A stretch of DNA of 64,000 nt from Agelas oroides (lineage: Eukaryota > Porifera > Demospongiae > Agelasida > Agelasidae), in the NCBI GenBank assembly GCA_949130485.1, contig OX422192.1:2422085-2486084 (forward strand), in the 5' to 3' direction. The notes under the pieces are model-generated. The model saw only the letters and a program-made list of their open reading frames with translations, ran no database searches and was not told the origin of the DNA. A program made the position numbers and the translations under genes. Position 1 is the first letter of the stretch. Each line of letters starts with the position of its first letter. This document shows positions 47,483-58,800 of the stretch, one piece after another.

Positions 47483-47963
47483 CAGGGCCGTAGCCACCGG
47501 TCCGGTTAGTCCGGTTTCAACCGGACCACTTTTTCCCTCACCCATGGCTTGCTTGGCCTCGCCAAATAGGCCAATGCTCGGCAAACGCCCATGGCACGCA
47601 CACAGCGTGGTGACATGTTGCAACAAAATACGAGATGGCTGCGAACAGTGCGAAAGACCGAGTCTTCCAACAATTTTCCATTCTTCCAACCGAACGATCT
47701 GCGAAGGGTGTGGCTTGTGAGATTAGCGAACGATCGGAAAGCTGAAACCAGTGCTATATGGCGCAACGGGCAGATGTTCATGCATGTAAAACTCTGTCGT
47801 CTGGCTTCCGAGAAGCATCGTTTTGGCCCAAAAATGGTCTCAGAAGCAACCTCATAGCCTCTAAATTCCCAAAATTTTCTGGGGGAGCATGCCCCCCTAG
47901 CTGTTGCGTGCTTACGCACGCACCACTAACCTGACCACTCCAAATTTCATGGCTACGGCCCTG
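47483..47963. mobile_element. 481-bp non-autonomous hAT-like transposon
   Basis: It has perfect 14-bp terminal inverted repeats CAGGGCCGTAGCCA / TGGCTACGGCCCTG and flanking tcaca at 47478-47482 and 47964-47968. The CAGGG-CGTAGCC ends are typical of hAT elements, which make 8-bp duplications; I can align only five bases here. The matching sequence upstream of the intact SH3 gene (about 55843) has no insert, so this is a clean paralogous empty site. Open frames inside are not transposase. Confidence 0.8.
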
Positions 47964-47974
47964 TCACAACTGCT

Positions 47975-48030
47975 ATGGAGGTGTATTTCGCCAAGTACGA
48001 CTATAAGAAAGAGTGCGAGGACATCCTCAG
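47975..48030 (+). pseudogene. Truncated copy of SH3-gene exon 1
   Basis: ATG at 47975 begins MEVYFAKYDYKKECEDILS, matching MEVYFAKYDYEKEREDILS of the intact gene at 55857. Homology stops abruptly at 48030, where a half hairpin element (gcctgggaacgaggcta, to 48059) begins and the segment homologous to 40.3 kb follows. The 5' flank is also homologous to that of the intact gene. Confidence 0.85.
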
Positions 48031-48059
48031 TAAGGGGGAAGAGCCTGGGAACGAGGCTA

Positions 48060-48410
48060 ACACAGCCCAACACTAAATTGTAAGACCATCCCCCAGGAAG
48101 GAATATAACTATTATACAGCCTGTTACCTACTGTAGATGAGAGAGAAATGTGCAACATTCTTATGTGTTGCCTAGATAACAAGTTATATCACAACCATCA
48201 AGAAAAAAAACTGTTGTGTAATAATAAAATATGTCCATATTTTTTCGCAGGCCAAGTACAGTGGTTAAAATTCAAATCAAAATTTGCAAATTAGGTGGCT
48301 GGGTTGCAATCAGTGCCCATTAAAGGTTTTCTAGCTGTTGTGTTGCACATATTCTGTGTTACCTCATTAGTCATACTTGTTTCTTGGGAGTGGGTTAGGG
48401 GAAACTTCAT
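48060..48410 (+). repeat. Segmental duplicate, copy 2 (uninterrupted)
   Basis: Collinear with 40297-41110 but without the LINE-like insert. It directly abuts the truncated SH3 exon through a half hairpin element. No gene is seen in 48411-48604. Confidence 0.85.
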
Positions 48411-48604
48411 GTAAACTCTGGGTACAGGAGAGTACTAACAGGTTGCTTCAACACTTGGTTTGGCAGAGGCTTCCAATAAGGTTGTAGCCTCATTCCTATG
48501 CCTCCCTCACTTCCACCACCAACATACCTGCACGTAATCTGATACAAGGTAAGTGTGTGTGTGGGTGAACGTGAGGTGTTATAGTATGTGACATCAAACG
48601 TAGT

Positions 48605-50136
48605 TTATTGTCTATCACCAGAGTGTTCATCATGGTAAACAAGAAAATCCACATCTTCACATTCACTTGGGAATGAAACCCGCTCCCACCTCTTCAAAGA
48701 TCTACCACGTGATACAATGTCAAATTTGGAGTACTTGAGGTGCATTTGCCTACACACCAGACAGAGAACCATACCATCAGATGTATCGGGCTCAACTTTC
48801 AGTTTGATGGTTTCCAACATTGACCTAGATTTAGAACGGTCGTGAGTGAAGCTACTGTATTTCACTGCCACTGTCACCAGTTTAGCCCACTTCTCAAATA
48901 GTCTAGCCAGCCTGGGAGGAAGTTGGGACACAGGCAGCTCATTCAAGTGAGGTAGAATACTCAGCTCACACAGGTAGGACAGTTGAAGAGGTAGCCGGAA
49001 AAGCTCTGGGACATGTATGACCTTACCAAAATGGTGAGCTTCCCATTCAGCAATCCAAAGTGAGTTGTCAGGACCAAAGGTCATATCACCAATACAACAC
49101 ACACCCTTAACAGAGTAAAGAAAAGAACCCATGATATCAAATACAAACAACTTTTCAGCCTCATATTCTGTGGCCACTACCAGCTGTGGATCCTCTTTAC
49201 TAATAGCAATGATAGAAGCCTCTAGTTCAGGGTGGCCATACTCAACCAATTCATCAGGATTAAATTCCTGGTTGGAAGAATGTGCACTGATACTGACATC
49301 GTTGCTGTCCTCGATTCCCTTCGAATCCTTCACATGTGAAAAGACACCATTGGGCAAGTAAACATTGACCTTGTTGCCTGTTGAACAATAAATCAAATCA
49401 TTGCTATCTAGATAAAATTCACTGTTACCAATTGGTAACTTGATCCTCCATACAAACTCCCCATCCTTGCTGTACTTTCTAAGGTTATGACGATCATCAC
49501 AAACCACTACTCCACCATCACTACAAGGTTCTACACATTCGACTTGCATTTCACTAAACGGGCTATGAACCTTTTTAGCCACACTGCTATCATCATCACT
49601 GTTGGAATCTTCTTTGGATTCAGGACAGAGAGTAATTTCAGACTGAGAGCCATCAGCTTCAATGACTCCCAGTGTATCACTTGAATATTCACCTACATAG
49701 ACCCTGCCGTCACAAGAGACTGCTAATCTATATGGGCAGTTGAATTCGTATGATTTGCATCTCCTGAAAGAAAGTAAAACATAGTGAGTGGTTATTGAGT
49801 GACAAATGCCATAGATAGCAGAGTAGCTAAGACTGGCACTACTATGCTATCCATGCAGATACCTACATGTAGATAGATCACTGATCAAATCTCGACTTTT
49901 CTAACTCCACAGTTTCAATGAGTAATCCAACACCACTCTAGCCTCGTCCCCACCGGGCCCTCGCCCAGCTTCCCGTCGCTTGCAGTACGGTTTACTGCAA
50001 GCGACGGAAAGCTGGGTGAGGGCCTGGGAACGAGGCAACACCACTCAGTAATCCAAGTGCATGGAAATCAGGTAGACTAAGTCGTGGCTTACAGCAGAGG
50101 GATAACTTGATCTTCAGTTTCAATGAAAAGCGCCAT
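48605..50136 (-). CDS. NHL-like beta-propeller protein, paralogue C (chimeric)
   Basis: Exon 1 (50136-50093, MALFIETEDQVIPL) joins exon 2 (49763-48605) to give 400 residues. The first half (exon 1, the VGEYSSDTLGVIEADG-type blade, VKKVHSPF, degenerate blade NDVSISAHSS) is of the A type. From about HPELEASIIAISKEDPQLVV to the end (EYEAEKLFVFDIMGSF, GVCCIGD, EWEAHHFGK) it is of the B/E type. The acidic tail is shortened to DEHSGDRQ. AATAAA overlaps its stop codon (CAATAAAC). The intron holds a hairpin MITE. Same inferred cytosolic propeller role as its paralogues. Confidence 0.82.
49939..50036. mobile_element. Hairpin MITE in the intron of paralogue C
   Basis: tagcctcgtccccaccgggcc and ggcctgggaacgaggc are inverted ends, with a long perfect inner stem (cgtcgcttgcagta and its complement). 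It is flanked by direct repeats aacaccactc at 49929-49938 and 50037-50046. Confidence 0.85.
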
Positions 50137-50567
50137 GCGGTTGATGCCGGGACTTGCTCAGATGTGCTAAGGTTAAGGGAGGGAACGCATCAGTCCTGCA
50201 TGTGTTTTTGAACCAAGGATAAATCTCAAATTGTCCTGTAGCAGCTAGAGGGATCGGTTCCAAAATCTGGACTCTGGACTGGACTGGACTCGACTGGACT
50301 GATTTTGGGACTTAGTTTTGGACCAATAGCAGAAACTTAGTAGTAGGTAAGAAAAATTAATGACTGCATTGTCTGCAGACTACCTCTCATGATCAGCAGC
50401 AGAGCAATTTCATACTGTAGAGCCATGCCTTATAGCTAATGGTGTGAGGTTCTACTGCTGTTCGTACATGTTGACAGGATGACAATTGACATGCTGTTAC
50501 TTAGTAACCGAATGTTACATGCTATGCTGTACAACCTTAAATCACACCCTAATCCATATCATGATGT

Positions 50568-50632
50568 TAGTCTCGTGCCCAGACTACTTTTCGCCGAGCG
50601 GGAGCGAAAAATGTGGTCTTGGAACAAGACTA
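50568..50632. mobile_element. Hairpin MITE, tagtctcg variant
   Basis: tagtctcgtgcccagacta and tggtcttggaacaagacta are the arms. Flanking tcatgatg at 50559-50566 and 50633-50640 is a likely target duplication. The rest of 50137-50821 shows no gene. Confidence 0.75.
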
Positions 50633-50821
50633 TCATGATGCATAGCTAATAGCTTAGTGACAGAAATTATGTAGATGTTACTCAGTGTTAGAGAGTGATT
50701 CTGCCCTACTGAGCACACTCAATTCAGTGTTCAAAGAGTATGGTTGAAGGAAAGTAAATCCTATAGCACATGACATCACAGCATAGTTTATTGTTCATCA
50801 GAATCATCACCAGCCTGTTGA

Positions 50822-52165
50822 TCATCGTGCATAATAATCATAGTAAGCAAGAAAATCCACATCTTCACATTCACTTGGAAATGGAACTTGTTTCGACCTC
50901 TTCAAAGACCTACGATTGCGTGAGACTATGTCAAATTCAGAGTATTTGAGGTGCATTCGCCTACAAACCAGCCATAGAACCATACTGTCAGATGTATCGG
51001 GTTCAACTTTCAGTTTGATTGTTTCCAACATTGACCTAGATTTAGAACGGTCTTCAGTGAAGCTGCTGTATTTCACTGCCACTGTCACCAGTTCAGTCCA
51101 CTTCTCAAAGAGTCTAGCCAGCCTGGGAGGAAGTTGGGACACAGGCAGCTCATTCAAGTGAGGTAGAATACTCAGCTCACACAGGTAGGACAATGGAGGA
51201 GGCAACCGGAAAAGCTCTGGGATACATATGACGTCACTAAAATGGTTAGCTTCCCATTCAGCAATCCAAAGTGAGTTGTCAGGACCAAAGGTCACGTCAC
51301 CAACGCAACACACACCGTTAACAGAGTATAGAAATGAGCCCATGATATCAAATACATACAAGTTTTGAGTGTCATATTCCGTGGCCACTACTAGCTGTGG
51401 ATCTCCGTTACTAATGGCAATAGTAGAAGCCTCTGATAGTTCAGGGTGGTCATACTCACGGATCAGCTTCCCTTCAGGGTTAAATACTTGGATGGAAGAT
51501 GATGCAACGATATGGACATTATTGTTGCCATCGACTGCAATTCCTTTCACACATTCCAAATCCTTCACAAGTACATGCGAAAAGACACCATTGGGTAAGT
51601 AAACATTAACCTGATGGTCTGTTGGGCAGTAAAGCCAATCATTAATATCTATACAAAATCTACTGACAACAGTACTGTTACTGATTTCCACCTCAATCTT
51701 CCATATAAACTCTCCATCCTTGCTATACTTTCTAAGGTTATTGAATTCATCACACACCACTACTCCACCATCACCACAAGCTCGCACACTTTCGATTTGG
51801 TCAAAAGGACTATCCTCTTTTTTTACCTCAACACCGGACTTTTCTTTGTGCGTGGGACAGAGAGGCATTTCAGACATGGAGCCGTCAGCTTCAAGGATTT
51901 CCAGTGTATCGTTCAATGCACATACGTAGACCCTGCTGTCCTGAGAAACTGTCACTCCAACAGAGTCGGAGAATTCGTACGACTTGCACCTCCTGAAAGG
52001 GAGTAAAACGTGCATGATTTGTGTAAATTATAAATGACTATAAACAAGCGTACTGGCAGACAATTGAGCTAGATGACATTAATTTACGCCTGGAAATCAC
52101 ACAGACTGAGTCATAGCTTACAGCAGAGGGATAAGCTGATCTTCATTTTCAATAAAAAGCGCCAT
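50822..52165 (-). CDS. NHL-like beta-propeller protein, paralogue D (chimeric)
   Basis: Exon 1 (52165-52122, MALFIENEDQLIPL) joins exon 2 (51992-50822) to give 404 residues. The N-terminal half is B/E-like (VYVCALNDTLEILEADGSMS, GIAVDGNNNVHIVASSSIQV, then FNPEGKLIREYD). The C-terminal half is A-like (HPELSEASTIAISNGDPQLV, EWEANHFSD, SSFTEDRSKSRSMLE, SECEDVDFLAYYDYYAR), including A's early stop that removes the acidic tail. One blade is lengthened (EVEISNSTVVSRFCIDINDW). This is the mirror image of paralogue C. Confidence 0.85.
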
Positions 52166-52307
52166 AATTGCCGTTCTGTCTGAGGGGGCGTGTCAGCCTT
52201 CTTCCGCGGCCAGGGAATCTCAGACTTGCTCATGAGAAAAAAATTAGGGATTTACTTCAAATTTAGACTTTAACCCTCTCTTCAAGAAATTTAACTTCAC
52301 CGAATAT

Positions 52308-52990
52308 CTGCTACAGTAGGGCTCCCAACGAAAAAATCGAAGGTGCTCCGATTTCAAATTTGTTGTACTAGAACTAAGTATCTATCTGAGATATATAAAA
52401 ACCAGAGTACAAAAGTTGGTGCTGCAAAGCTATTTTCAGTCAATTCGTCTTGGACTTCAAAGGGTTAAGTGTCAAAAATTGGACGCAATTCGGTTCAAGT
52501 GACTTTTGAAACTTCGCTATGAAACTAGTGGTACTGATGGATTTCACTTGATGTATCTCGTGCAAAAATGCCTGGACCACTCAAGTTTATAGCTGTCAAG
52601 AGACTATATTAGCTGTTATTTAATGTTGCAATACATTTCTCCCATAGAAGAATAATTGATGGTTTGAAGTGACTTTTGACAAGTAAATTTAGCAAGCACC
52701 AGTGCAATTGATTATTCACCATTGGTAGAGTATTAAAATAGCTGGACCACTCACGTGGATATCTGTTAAAGGTATGTTCATATATAATCCCCCATATAAA
52801 ATCAAAATCCTATAATGGCCATATTTTGGAACATAACCTTCTGTTTGCTTTATTTATTTTCGGAAGAACGAAAGTCATAGAAATTATTGTAACTGTAGTT
52901 TGCAAACAAGGTCACTTGGTTCTTGGATTTCAGTATACTTGAGTCAAGTTTGTTCGTTCTTGGATTTTTTGTTGGGACCCCTAGCTACAG
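52308..52990. mobile_element. Possible ~680-bp foldback element with imperfect inverted ends
   Basis: ctacagtagggctcccaacg plus aaaaaatc on the left matches, inverted, gattttttgttgggacccct plus agctacagta on the right. The inside is AT-rich and I see no coding sequence. It lies in the 52166-53658 gap, which otherwise holds a hairpin MITE (53182-53255) and a relic exon. Confidence 0.45.
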
Positions 52991-53181
52991 TACTGAAGTG
53001 CGTTTCAAAGCTCTAGGGTTTATTAGGGTTGGATTAGGGTTAATTTAGGGTGTTGTTAGGGCAACGACGCATATGCGGATATGAATGTGTATAATATATT
53101 GACCAATAGGGTTAGAGCTTTGAAAATTCGGAATAGCTCAATTTCTGCGTACAATTGTTTTACAAGCATGCCTTCAGAGAG

Positions 53182-53255
53182 TAGCCTCGTTCCCAGGCCC
53201 CGCCCAGCTTTCCGTTGCTTGCGTCGCGCGGAGGGAGAGCCTGGGAACGAGGCTA
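53182..53255. mobile_element. Hairpin MITE, tagcctcg family
   Basis: tagcctcgttcccaggcccc and gagagcctgggaacgaggcta are inverted ends. The inner part resembles the stem of the 49939 copy (agctttccgttgcttgc). Confidence 0.8.
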
Positions 53256-53307
53256 AGTATACAGAAAAGAGAACAAGTAACGAGGCTACAAGCATGTTGG
53301 CAGACAT

Positions 53308-53430
53308 TTAGATAACATTAATTTAGGTCAGGAAATTACACAGACTGAGCCATAGCTTACATAAAAAGCGCCATACTACTCCGGTTCGCCTGAGGGGGCG
53401 TGTCAGCCTTCTCTGATTGCTCAAGCTGTG
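53308..53430 (-). pseudogene. Relic first exon and promoter of a lost NHL-like paralogue
   Basis: The sequence around 53310-53430 matches the upstream region of paralogue D (cagactgag, catagctta, aaaaagcgccata, tgagggggcgtgtcagcc). About 31 bp inside exon 1 are deleted: it reads ATG GCG CTT TTT ATG TAA. No second exon follows before gene D's upstream region. Confidence 0.75.
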
Positions 53431-53658
53431 GCAGGCCAGGCGTATCATTACGTCATTTTTAAACACCGCGCGCTGTTCATCATAAAGAAAGATGGCGGAT
53501 AGAATGGAGTTGCTGGCAGGCCAGGCAGTTGCTGACAGTTGCTGAAGTTGTTAACAATATTATTGCTCCAGTTGCTCCAGTAAAAGAGGCATGTTGAAGG
53601 AAAGCAAAATATTGTATATAGCACATGACATGACATGACATCCCAGCATAGTTCATTG

Positions 53659-55021
53659 TTAATCAGAATCATCATCAGACTGTTCATCGGAATCATCATC
53701 AGACTGTTCATCACTGTTGTAGTACCGGGGGTGAACAAAAAAATCCACACCTCCACATTCACTTGGGAATGAAACCCGCTCCCACCTCTTCAAAGATCTA
53801 CTACCACGTGATACAATGTCAAATTTGGAGTACTTGAGGTGCATTCGCCTACACACCAGACAGAGAACCATACCATCAGATGTATCGGGCTCAACTTTCA
53901 GTTCGATGGTCTCCAAAATTGACCTAGATTTAGAACGGTCGTCAGTGAAGCTACTGTATTTCACTGCCACTGTCACTAGCTTAGTCCACTTCTCAAATAG
54001 TCTAGCCAGCCTGGGAGGAAGTTGGGACACAGGCAGCTCATTCAAGTGAGGCAGAATACTCAGCTCACACAGGTAGGACAGTGGAAGAGGTAGCCGGAAA
54101 AGCTCTGGGATACATATGACCTCACCAAAATGGTGAGCTTCCCATTCAGCAATCCAAAGTGAGTTGTCAGGACCAAAGGTCATATCACCAATACAACACA
54201 CACCCTTAACAGAGTAAAGAAAAGAACCCATGATATCAAATACAAACAACTTTTCAGCGTCATATTCGGTGGCCACTACTAGCTGTGGATCCTCTTTACT
54301 AATAGCAATGATAGAAGCCTCTAGTTTAGGGTGGCCATACTCACGAATCAGCTTCCCTTCAGGGTTGAATACTTGGATGGAAGATGATGCACCGATATGG
54401 ACATTGTTGTTGCCATCAACTGCGATTCCCATCATGCATTCCAAATCCTCCACAAGCACATGTGAAAAGACACCATTGGGTAAGTACACGTTAACCTGGT
54501 GGCCGGTTGAACAGTAAATTGAACCATTGCCATCTAAGCAAAATCCACTAATTTTGGACCTGATCCTCCATACAAACTCCCCATCCTTGCTATACTTTCT
54601 AAGGTTATTAGATTCATCGCGAATCACTACCCCACCATCACCACAAGCTCGTACACAGTCGATTTGCTGAAATGGACTATCATCCTTTTTAAACTCAGCA
54701 CTGGAATCTTCTTCAGGCTCAGGACAGAGAGGCATCTCTGATTTAGAGCCGTCAGCTTCAAGGATTTCCAGTGTATCATTCAATGCACACACATACACCC
54801 TGTCGTCACGAGAGACTGCTACTCCAGTAGGGCAGGAGAATTTATGTAATTTGCATCGCCTGAAAGAGAGTGACACGTAATCAGTGGTTATAATGATTGA
54901 CAAGCAGATAGGTAAATTACTATAGGACTGGATTCAGTGGTCTAGGCGCTTGGGAGCCAGACTACGTCATGGCTTACAGCAAAGGGATAAGTTGATCTTT
55001 AGTTTCAATACGAAGCGCCAT
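53659..55021 (-). CDS. NHL-like beta-propeller protein, paralogue E
   Basis: Exon 1 (55021-54978, MALRIETKDQLIPL) joins exon 2 (54859-53659) to give 414 residues, the longest of the five. Blades: GVAVSRDDRVYVCALNDTLE, GGVVIRDESNNLRKYSKDGE, SGFCLDGNGSIYCSTGHQVN, GIAVDGNNNVHIGASSSIQV, ASIIAISKEDPQLVVATEYD and GDMTFGPDNSLWIAEWEAHH. The C-terminal region follows (LPPRLARLFEKWTKLVTVAV, LKVEPDTSDGMVLCLVCRR). The acidic tail is internally duplicated (DEQSDDDSDEQSDDDSD). It is divergent from the intact SH3 gene, with 835 bp between start codons, 449 bp of which are a transposon. It is closest to paralogue B throughout. Confidence 0.86.
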
Positions 55022-55253
55022 AATTGATGTGGCACGTTTTAGGCGAGCTTGCTTTGAGTCTTTGACTGGAGGGCTCGTCTGAATGGGCGTGTCAGTCCTT
55101 TCAACTTCCGATCACGGTCAAATTTGTCCCAAACTAGAAGTCTTGAGGAGAGAGGGGGCACAGGTACAGTCGCGTTTCCGGTAGATGTATTCTATAGCTG
55201 CAGATTAGCGGTATTGAGCGACATCAGCCATGTACTAATGCACCCTCGACACT

Positions 55254-55702
55254 GTACCGGAATTTTCAGGTTTGTTGTCCAATACCGAATACGCATGCGC
55301 ACAATTGCTTGAACTTTGACCCAGATTATGTGCCGCGGTAAATCCAAACATCAAAAGCACCGTCTTCTGGCTTTAGTCATGCCTATTCCGTACTCCCTCG
55401 ATTTGCGATGGCGAATAATCTGGATTGCCCTCGCCTGGCATGCTTCTCCACAGGATATAGGCCAGCTACACAGTGTGTCTGAACGGACTGTGAGACGATA
55501 CTTGAAGATGTTCGAGGAGACCGGTGATGTGAAGCCACGTTCACAGACCAGGTAGATAGTCACTATATTGTAAAATCTAAGTCCCTCAGGCGCCTAAACT
55601 GCTTCATGCATGCAGCCAAACAGGTTTTTTAGACAGGCAGCATGCGCATGCGCAAGTTATAAACCAAAAGGGCGCGGACAACAAACCTGAAAATTCCGGT
55701 AC
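55254..55702. mobile_element. 449-bp Tc1/mariner-like non-autonomous element with 27-bp inverted ends
   Basis: The left end gtaccggaattttcaggttt plus gttgtcc (55254-55280) is the exact inverted complement of 55676-55702. The homologous promoter copy at 47.36 kb (gcaccctcccgccgagc) has no insert. It contains a short helix-turn-helix frame (55328-55555) and nothing else of a transposase. Confidence 0.8.
55328..55555 (+). pseudogene. Transposase N-terminal helix-turn-helix fragment
   Basis: 75 codons from ATG 55328 (alternative ATG 55379). PYSLDLRWRIIWIALAWHAS followed by DIGQLHSVSERTVRRYLKMF and EETGDVKP is the DNA-binding HTH of Tc1/mariner-type transposases. There is no DDE catalytic domain inside the inverted ends. 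It could encode a DNA-binding peptide but is most simply an internally deleted transposase gene. Confidence 0.7.
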
Positions 55703-55856
55703 CGACGAGCAATTTCAATAGTAATGCGCATGCGCAAACTAAAACCTCACTATGAATAATGATGTTTACAGTAATTACGACCGGCCCCGCCCTACGCTGG
55801 AGGTGTGGTCCCTGGATTGGCAGTGAGCACTTTACTGCAGCAGATCCCCAACTGTT

Positions 55857-58800
55857 ATGGAGGTGTATTTCGCCAAGTACGACTACGAGAAAGAGCGCGA
55901 GGACATCCTCAGCTTCAAGGAGGGCGACAAGTTCCAGATAACTTCAAAGGCAGACAAAAAATGGTGGGCAGCTTACGCCCTCGCCAGCGGAGAGTACGGC
56001 TACGTACCAAGCATTTACCTCGAGGTAAATTTATAAATTGTGAAGCAAAATCCCGGCATAAATGGTCAACATCAATCATTGCACTAGTAACTACGCAGTG
56101 GAAATTAATATGTTGCTACACTGCATAGTTATATAGAAGGCTATTTTTTTTTTGTTGCATAGAGATAAATATCATTTGGCAGAGAAAATGTTACGAGCAT
56201 GCAGAAGTAGTTACATGCACTTTACTATGGTCTCACGATCCTTGATGTTAGCAGTTCCATTTGCTCAAAATTTGAATGCTCAACAGTAAAATTTGTCTTG
56301 GGAGTTCTTGCTATTGACAGCAAGCTCATTCAGAATGCATAGCTACAGAAGCTGTGTGTGTTGTCATTGAATGAAAACTATCTCAGTTTTGCCACAGAAC
56401 CAAATGATGGTACTGTGTCATTGTTTTCAGCCAAGACTATTGAGGGGTGTGAATGCTACACTATTGTCATAAACCTGGCAAGCAATCTAGCTTGTACACC
56501 GGCACACACCAGAAACAATGGAAAATGTACATGATTAGAAACAGCACACTCACACCCAGGTTTATGTGGATCAAGGCCCTGAGGCCAGGCAAACTAGATT
56601 TATTATTGTTCATCAGCCACCCAGTGGTGAGCATTATTCATGATCTGTACCTCTCATTGTTTCATTGCTACACACACTAGTACATAGATGCATTGATTTG
56701 CTAAGTAGTGAATGTTTGCAGCCAGCTGCAGTGAATCCACAGCGTACAAGCTACTATAGCTAGCCAGTGGATCCACAGCGTACAAGCTACTATAGCTAGC
56801 CAGTGAATCCACAGCATACAAGCTACTATAGCTAGCCAGTGAATCCACAGCGTACAAGCTACTATAGCTAGCCAGTGAATCCACAGCGTACAAGCTACTA
56901 TAGCTAGCCAGTGAATCCACAGCATACAAGCTACTATAACTAGCCAGTGAGTCCACAGCGTACAAGCTACTATAGCTAGCCAGTGAATCCACAGCGTACA
57001 AGCTACTATAGCTAGCCAGTGAGTCCACAGCGTACAAGCTACTATAGCTAGCCAGTGAGTCCACAGCGTACAAGCTACTATAGCTAGCCAGTGGATCCAC
57101 AGCGTACAATTGCTACTATAGCTAGCCAGTGAATCCACAGCATACAAGCTACTATAGCTAGCCAGTGAGTCCACAGCGTACAAGCTACTATAGCTAGCCA
57201 GTGAGTCCACAGCGTACAAGCTACTATAGCTAGCCAGTGAATCCACAGCATACAAGCTACTATAGCTAGCCAGTGAATCCACAGTGTACAAGCTACTATA
57301 GCTAGCCAGTGAATCCACAGCGTACAAGCTACTATAGCTAGCCAGTGAATCCACAGTGCTACCTGTACATTAATAGTGGGTGTGTCATAGTCTGGAAGGT
57401 GACAATGACAATTGGGTCAATTGACTATGGTTATAATACCATACATGGGCACAGCGCAAAGTGTAATTTGTCTGTTGTTTGAGAAGAGGAGATATATGGT
57501 GTAACAAAAGGCAATAGTGTAATGGTATTGCAATGATACCTTTGTGGCTACATAGCTGTGAGCATTGAAACTTGTATGGTTTATGATGTTACAGTTAATA
57601 GCTAGGCTTACACTTGAGGCACACACTGAAAATTCCTTGGTACAGTCAATAAGGTGACGCAATGCATAGTTTACATATTTTCTGTATGCGTACCAGTTTG
57701 TTGTGCCAACAACAATAAAAGGCATTCCATGGATGTTAACCATGTGATTGCTCTCCACAAAGCTGTAGTGTCATGTCTACATAGCTTTATTATCTAGATC
57801 TCTAGCTTACACTAATGAGAAAGCTTACTAGGTATGAGCACTTCATAAATACATATCAGTGCTGCAAATTATGTGAGAATCATTATCATAATAGCACTGA
57901 ATACACAATAAAGTCGAAGATAGCTCATTATCACCGTAGTGCAAAGCTACATTGGGAAAATATCACTTTTCATTCTGTATCATATGCTGTACATCACAGG
58001 CAACAGCATGCAAACTTGTCATCAGTTTGATGTAGAAGGGCATTGACTTGTTTATGTTAACCTCCTAGGCTCCTCCCTCTTGCATCTTCCCCCCCCCCCC
58101 CCCCTTCCCTCTGTTCCCTCCCTCCCTGCCTCCCTCCCTGCCTCCCTCCCTTGCCTCCCTCCCTTCCCTCCTTCTGTCATCCGTTTCCTCCCTTCCCCCT
58201 CTATTCCCTCCTTACCTTTCCTCCCTCCCCCCTCTATTCCCTCCTTACCTTTCCTCCCTTCTCTCCTCTCCTCCTGATTACACTTTTGATTTATTATTAT
58301 TGCTGGCCTATGATTAAGTATCAGATCGTGTACACCAATACCTCTTGAGTTTCTGCGTGAAACACAATATATATATTAAATTATCATAACATTTGTTTGT
58401 GTTTCCTCCAGCGGTATACTGACCCACAGGAAGGAGAGATTGCGCAACAGCTCTCGGAATCCAGAGTCGGGGACCAGAAGGTAGGTATGCAAGGGATAGT
58501 CACTTGTATGTCGCTCGATGAAGTGTTTGCGACTGGGATCAAGATTTTTGATTGGCAAAAATTCCACTTGATTGCTTCGTTGTCCCCTTCTGAAGCTCTT
58601 GATTGCTTGATTTCCAGTGAAATGGTAGCAGCGCAAATTGTTGATCTGTTGATTTTTGCAGTTTGGAGGTCACCTTGATTCCTTCATAAGAAGGAATTTG
58701 ATTGCATTTTGATCTCAGTTGCTAACATTTCAACAGCTGACACAACAGCATGCAGGAGGGAAGCTTGAGTGTTAAGGCCAGCCACCTGACGGCATTTTTC

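Noticed and set aside
47506..47919. 137-codon minus-strand frame
   Set aside because: Lies wholly inside the hAT-like non-autonomous element and shows no transposase motif.
56654..57354. Minus-strand frames of a 12-residue repeat up to 217 codons
   Set aside because: A 36-bp minisatellite has a length divisible by three, so any stop-free frame stays open; there are no start, splice or flanking coding signals.
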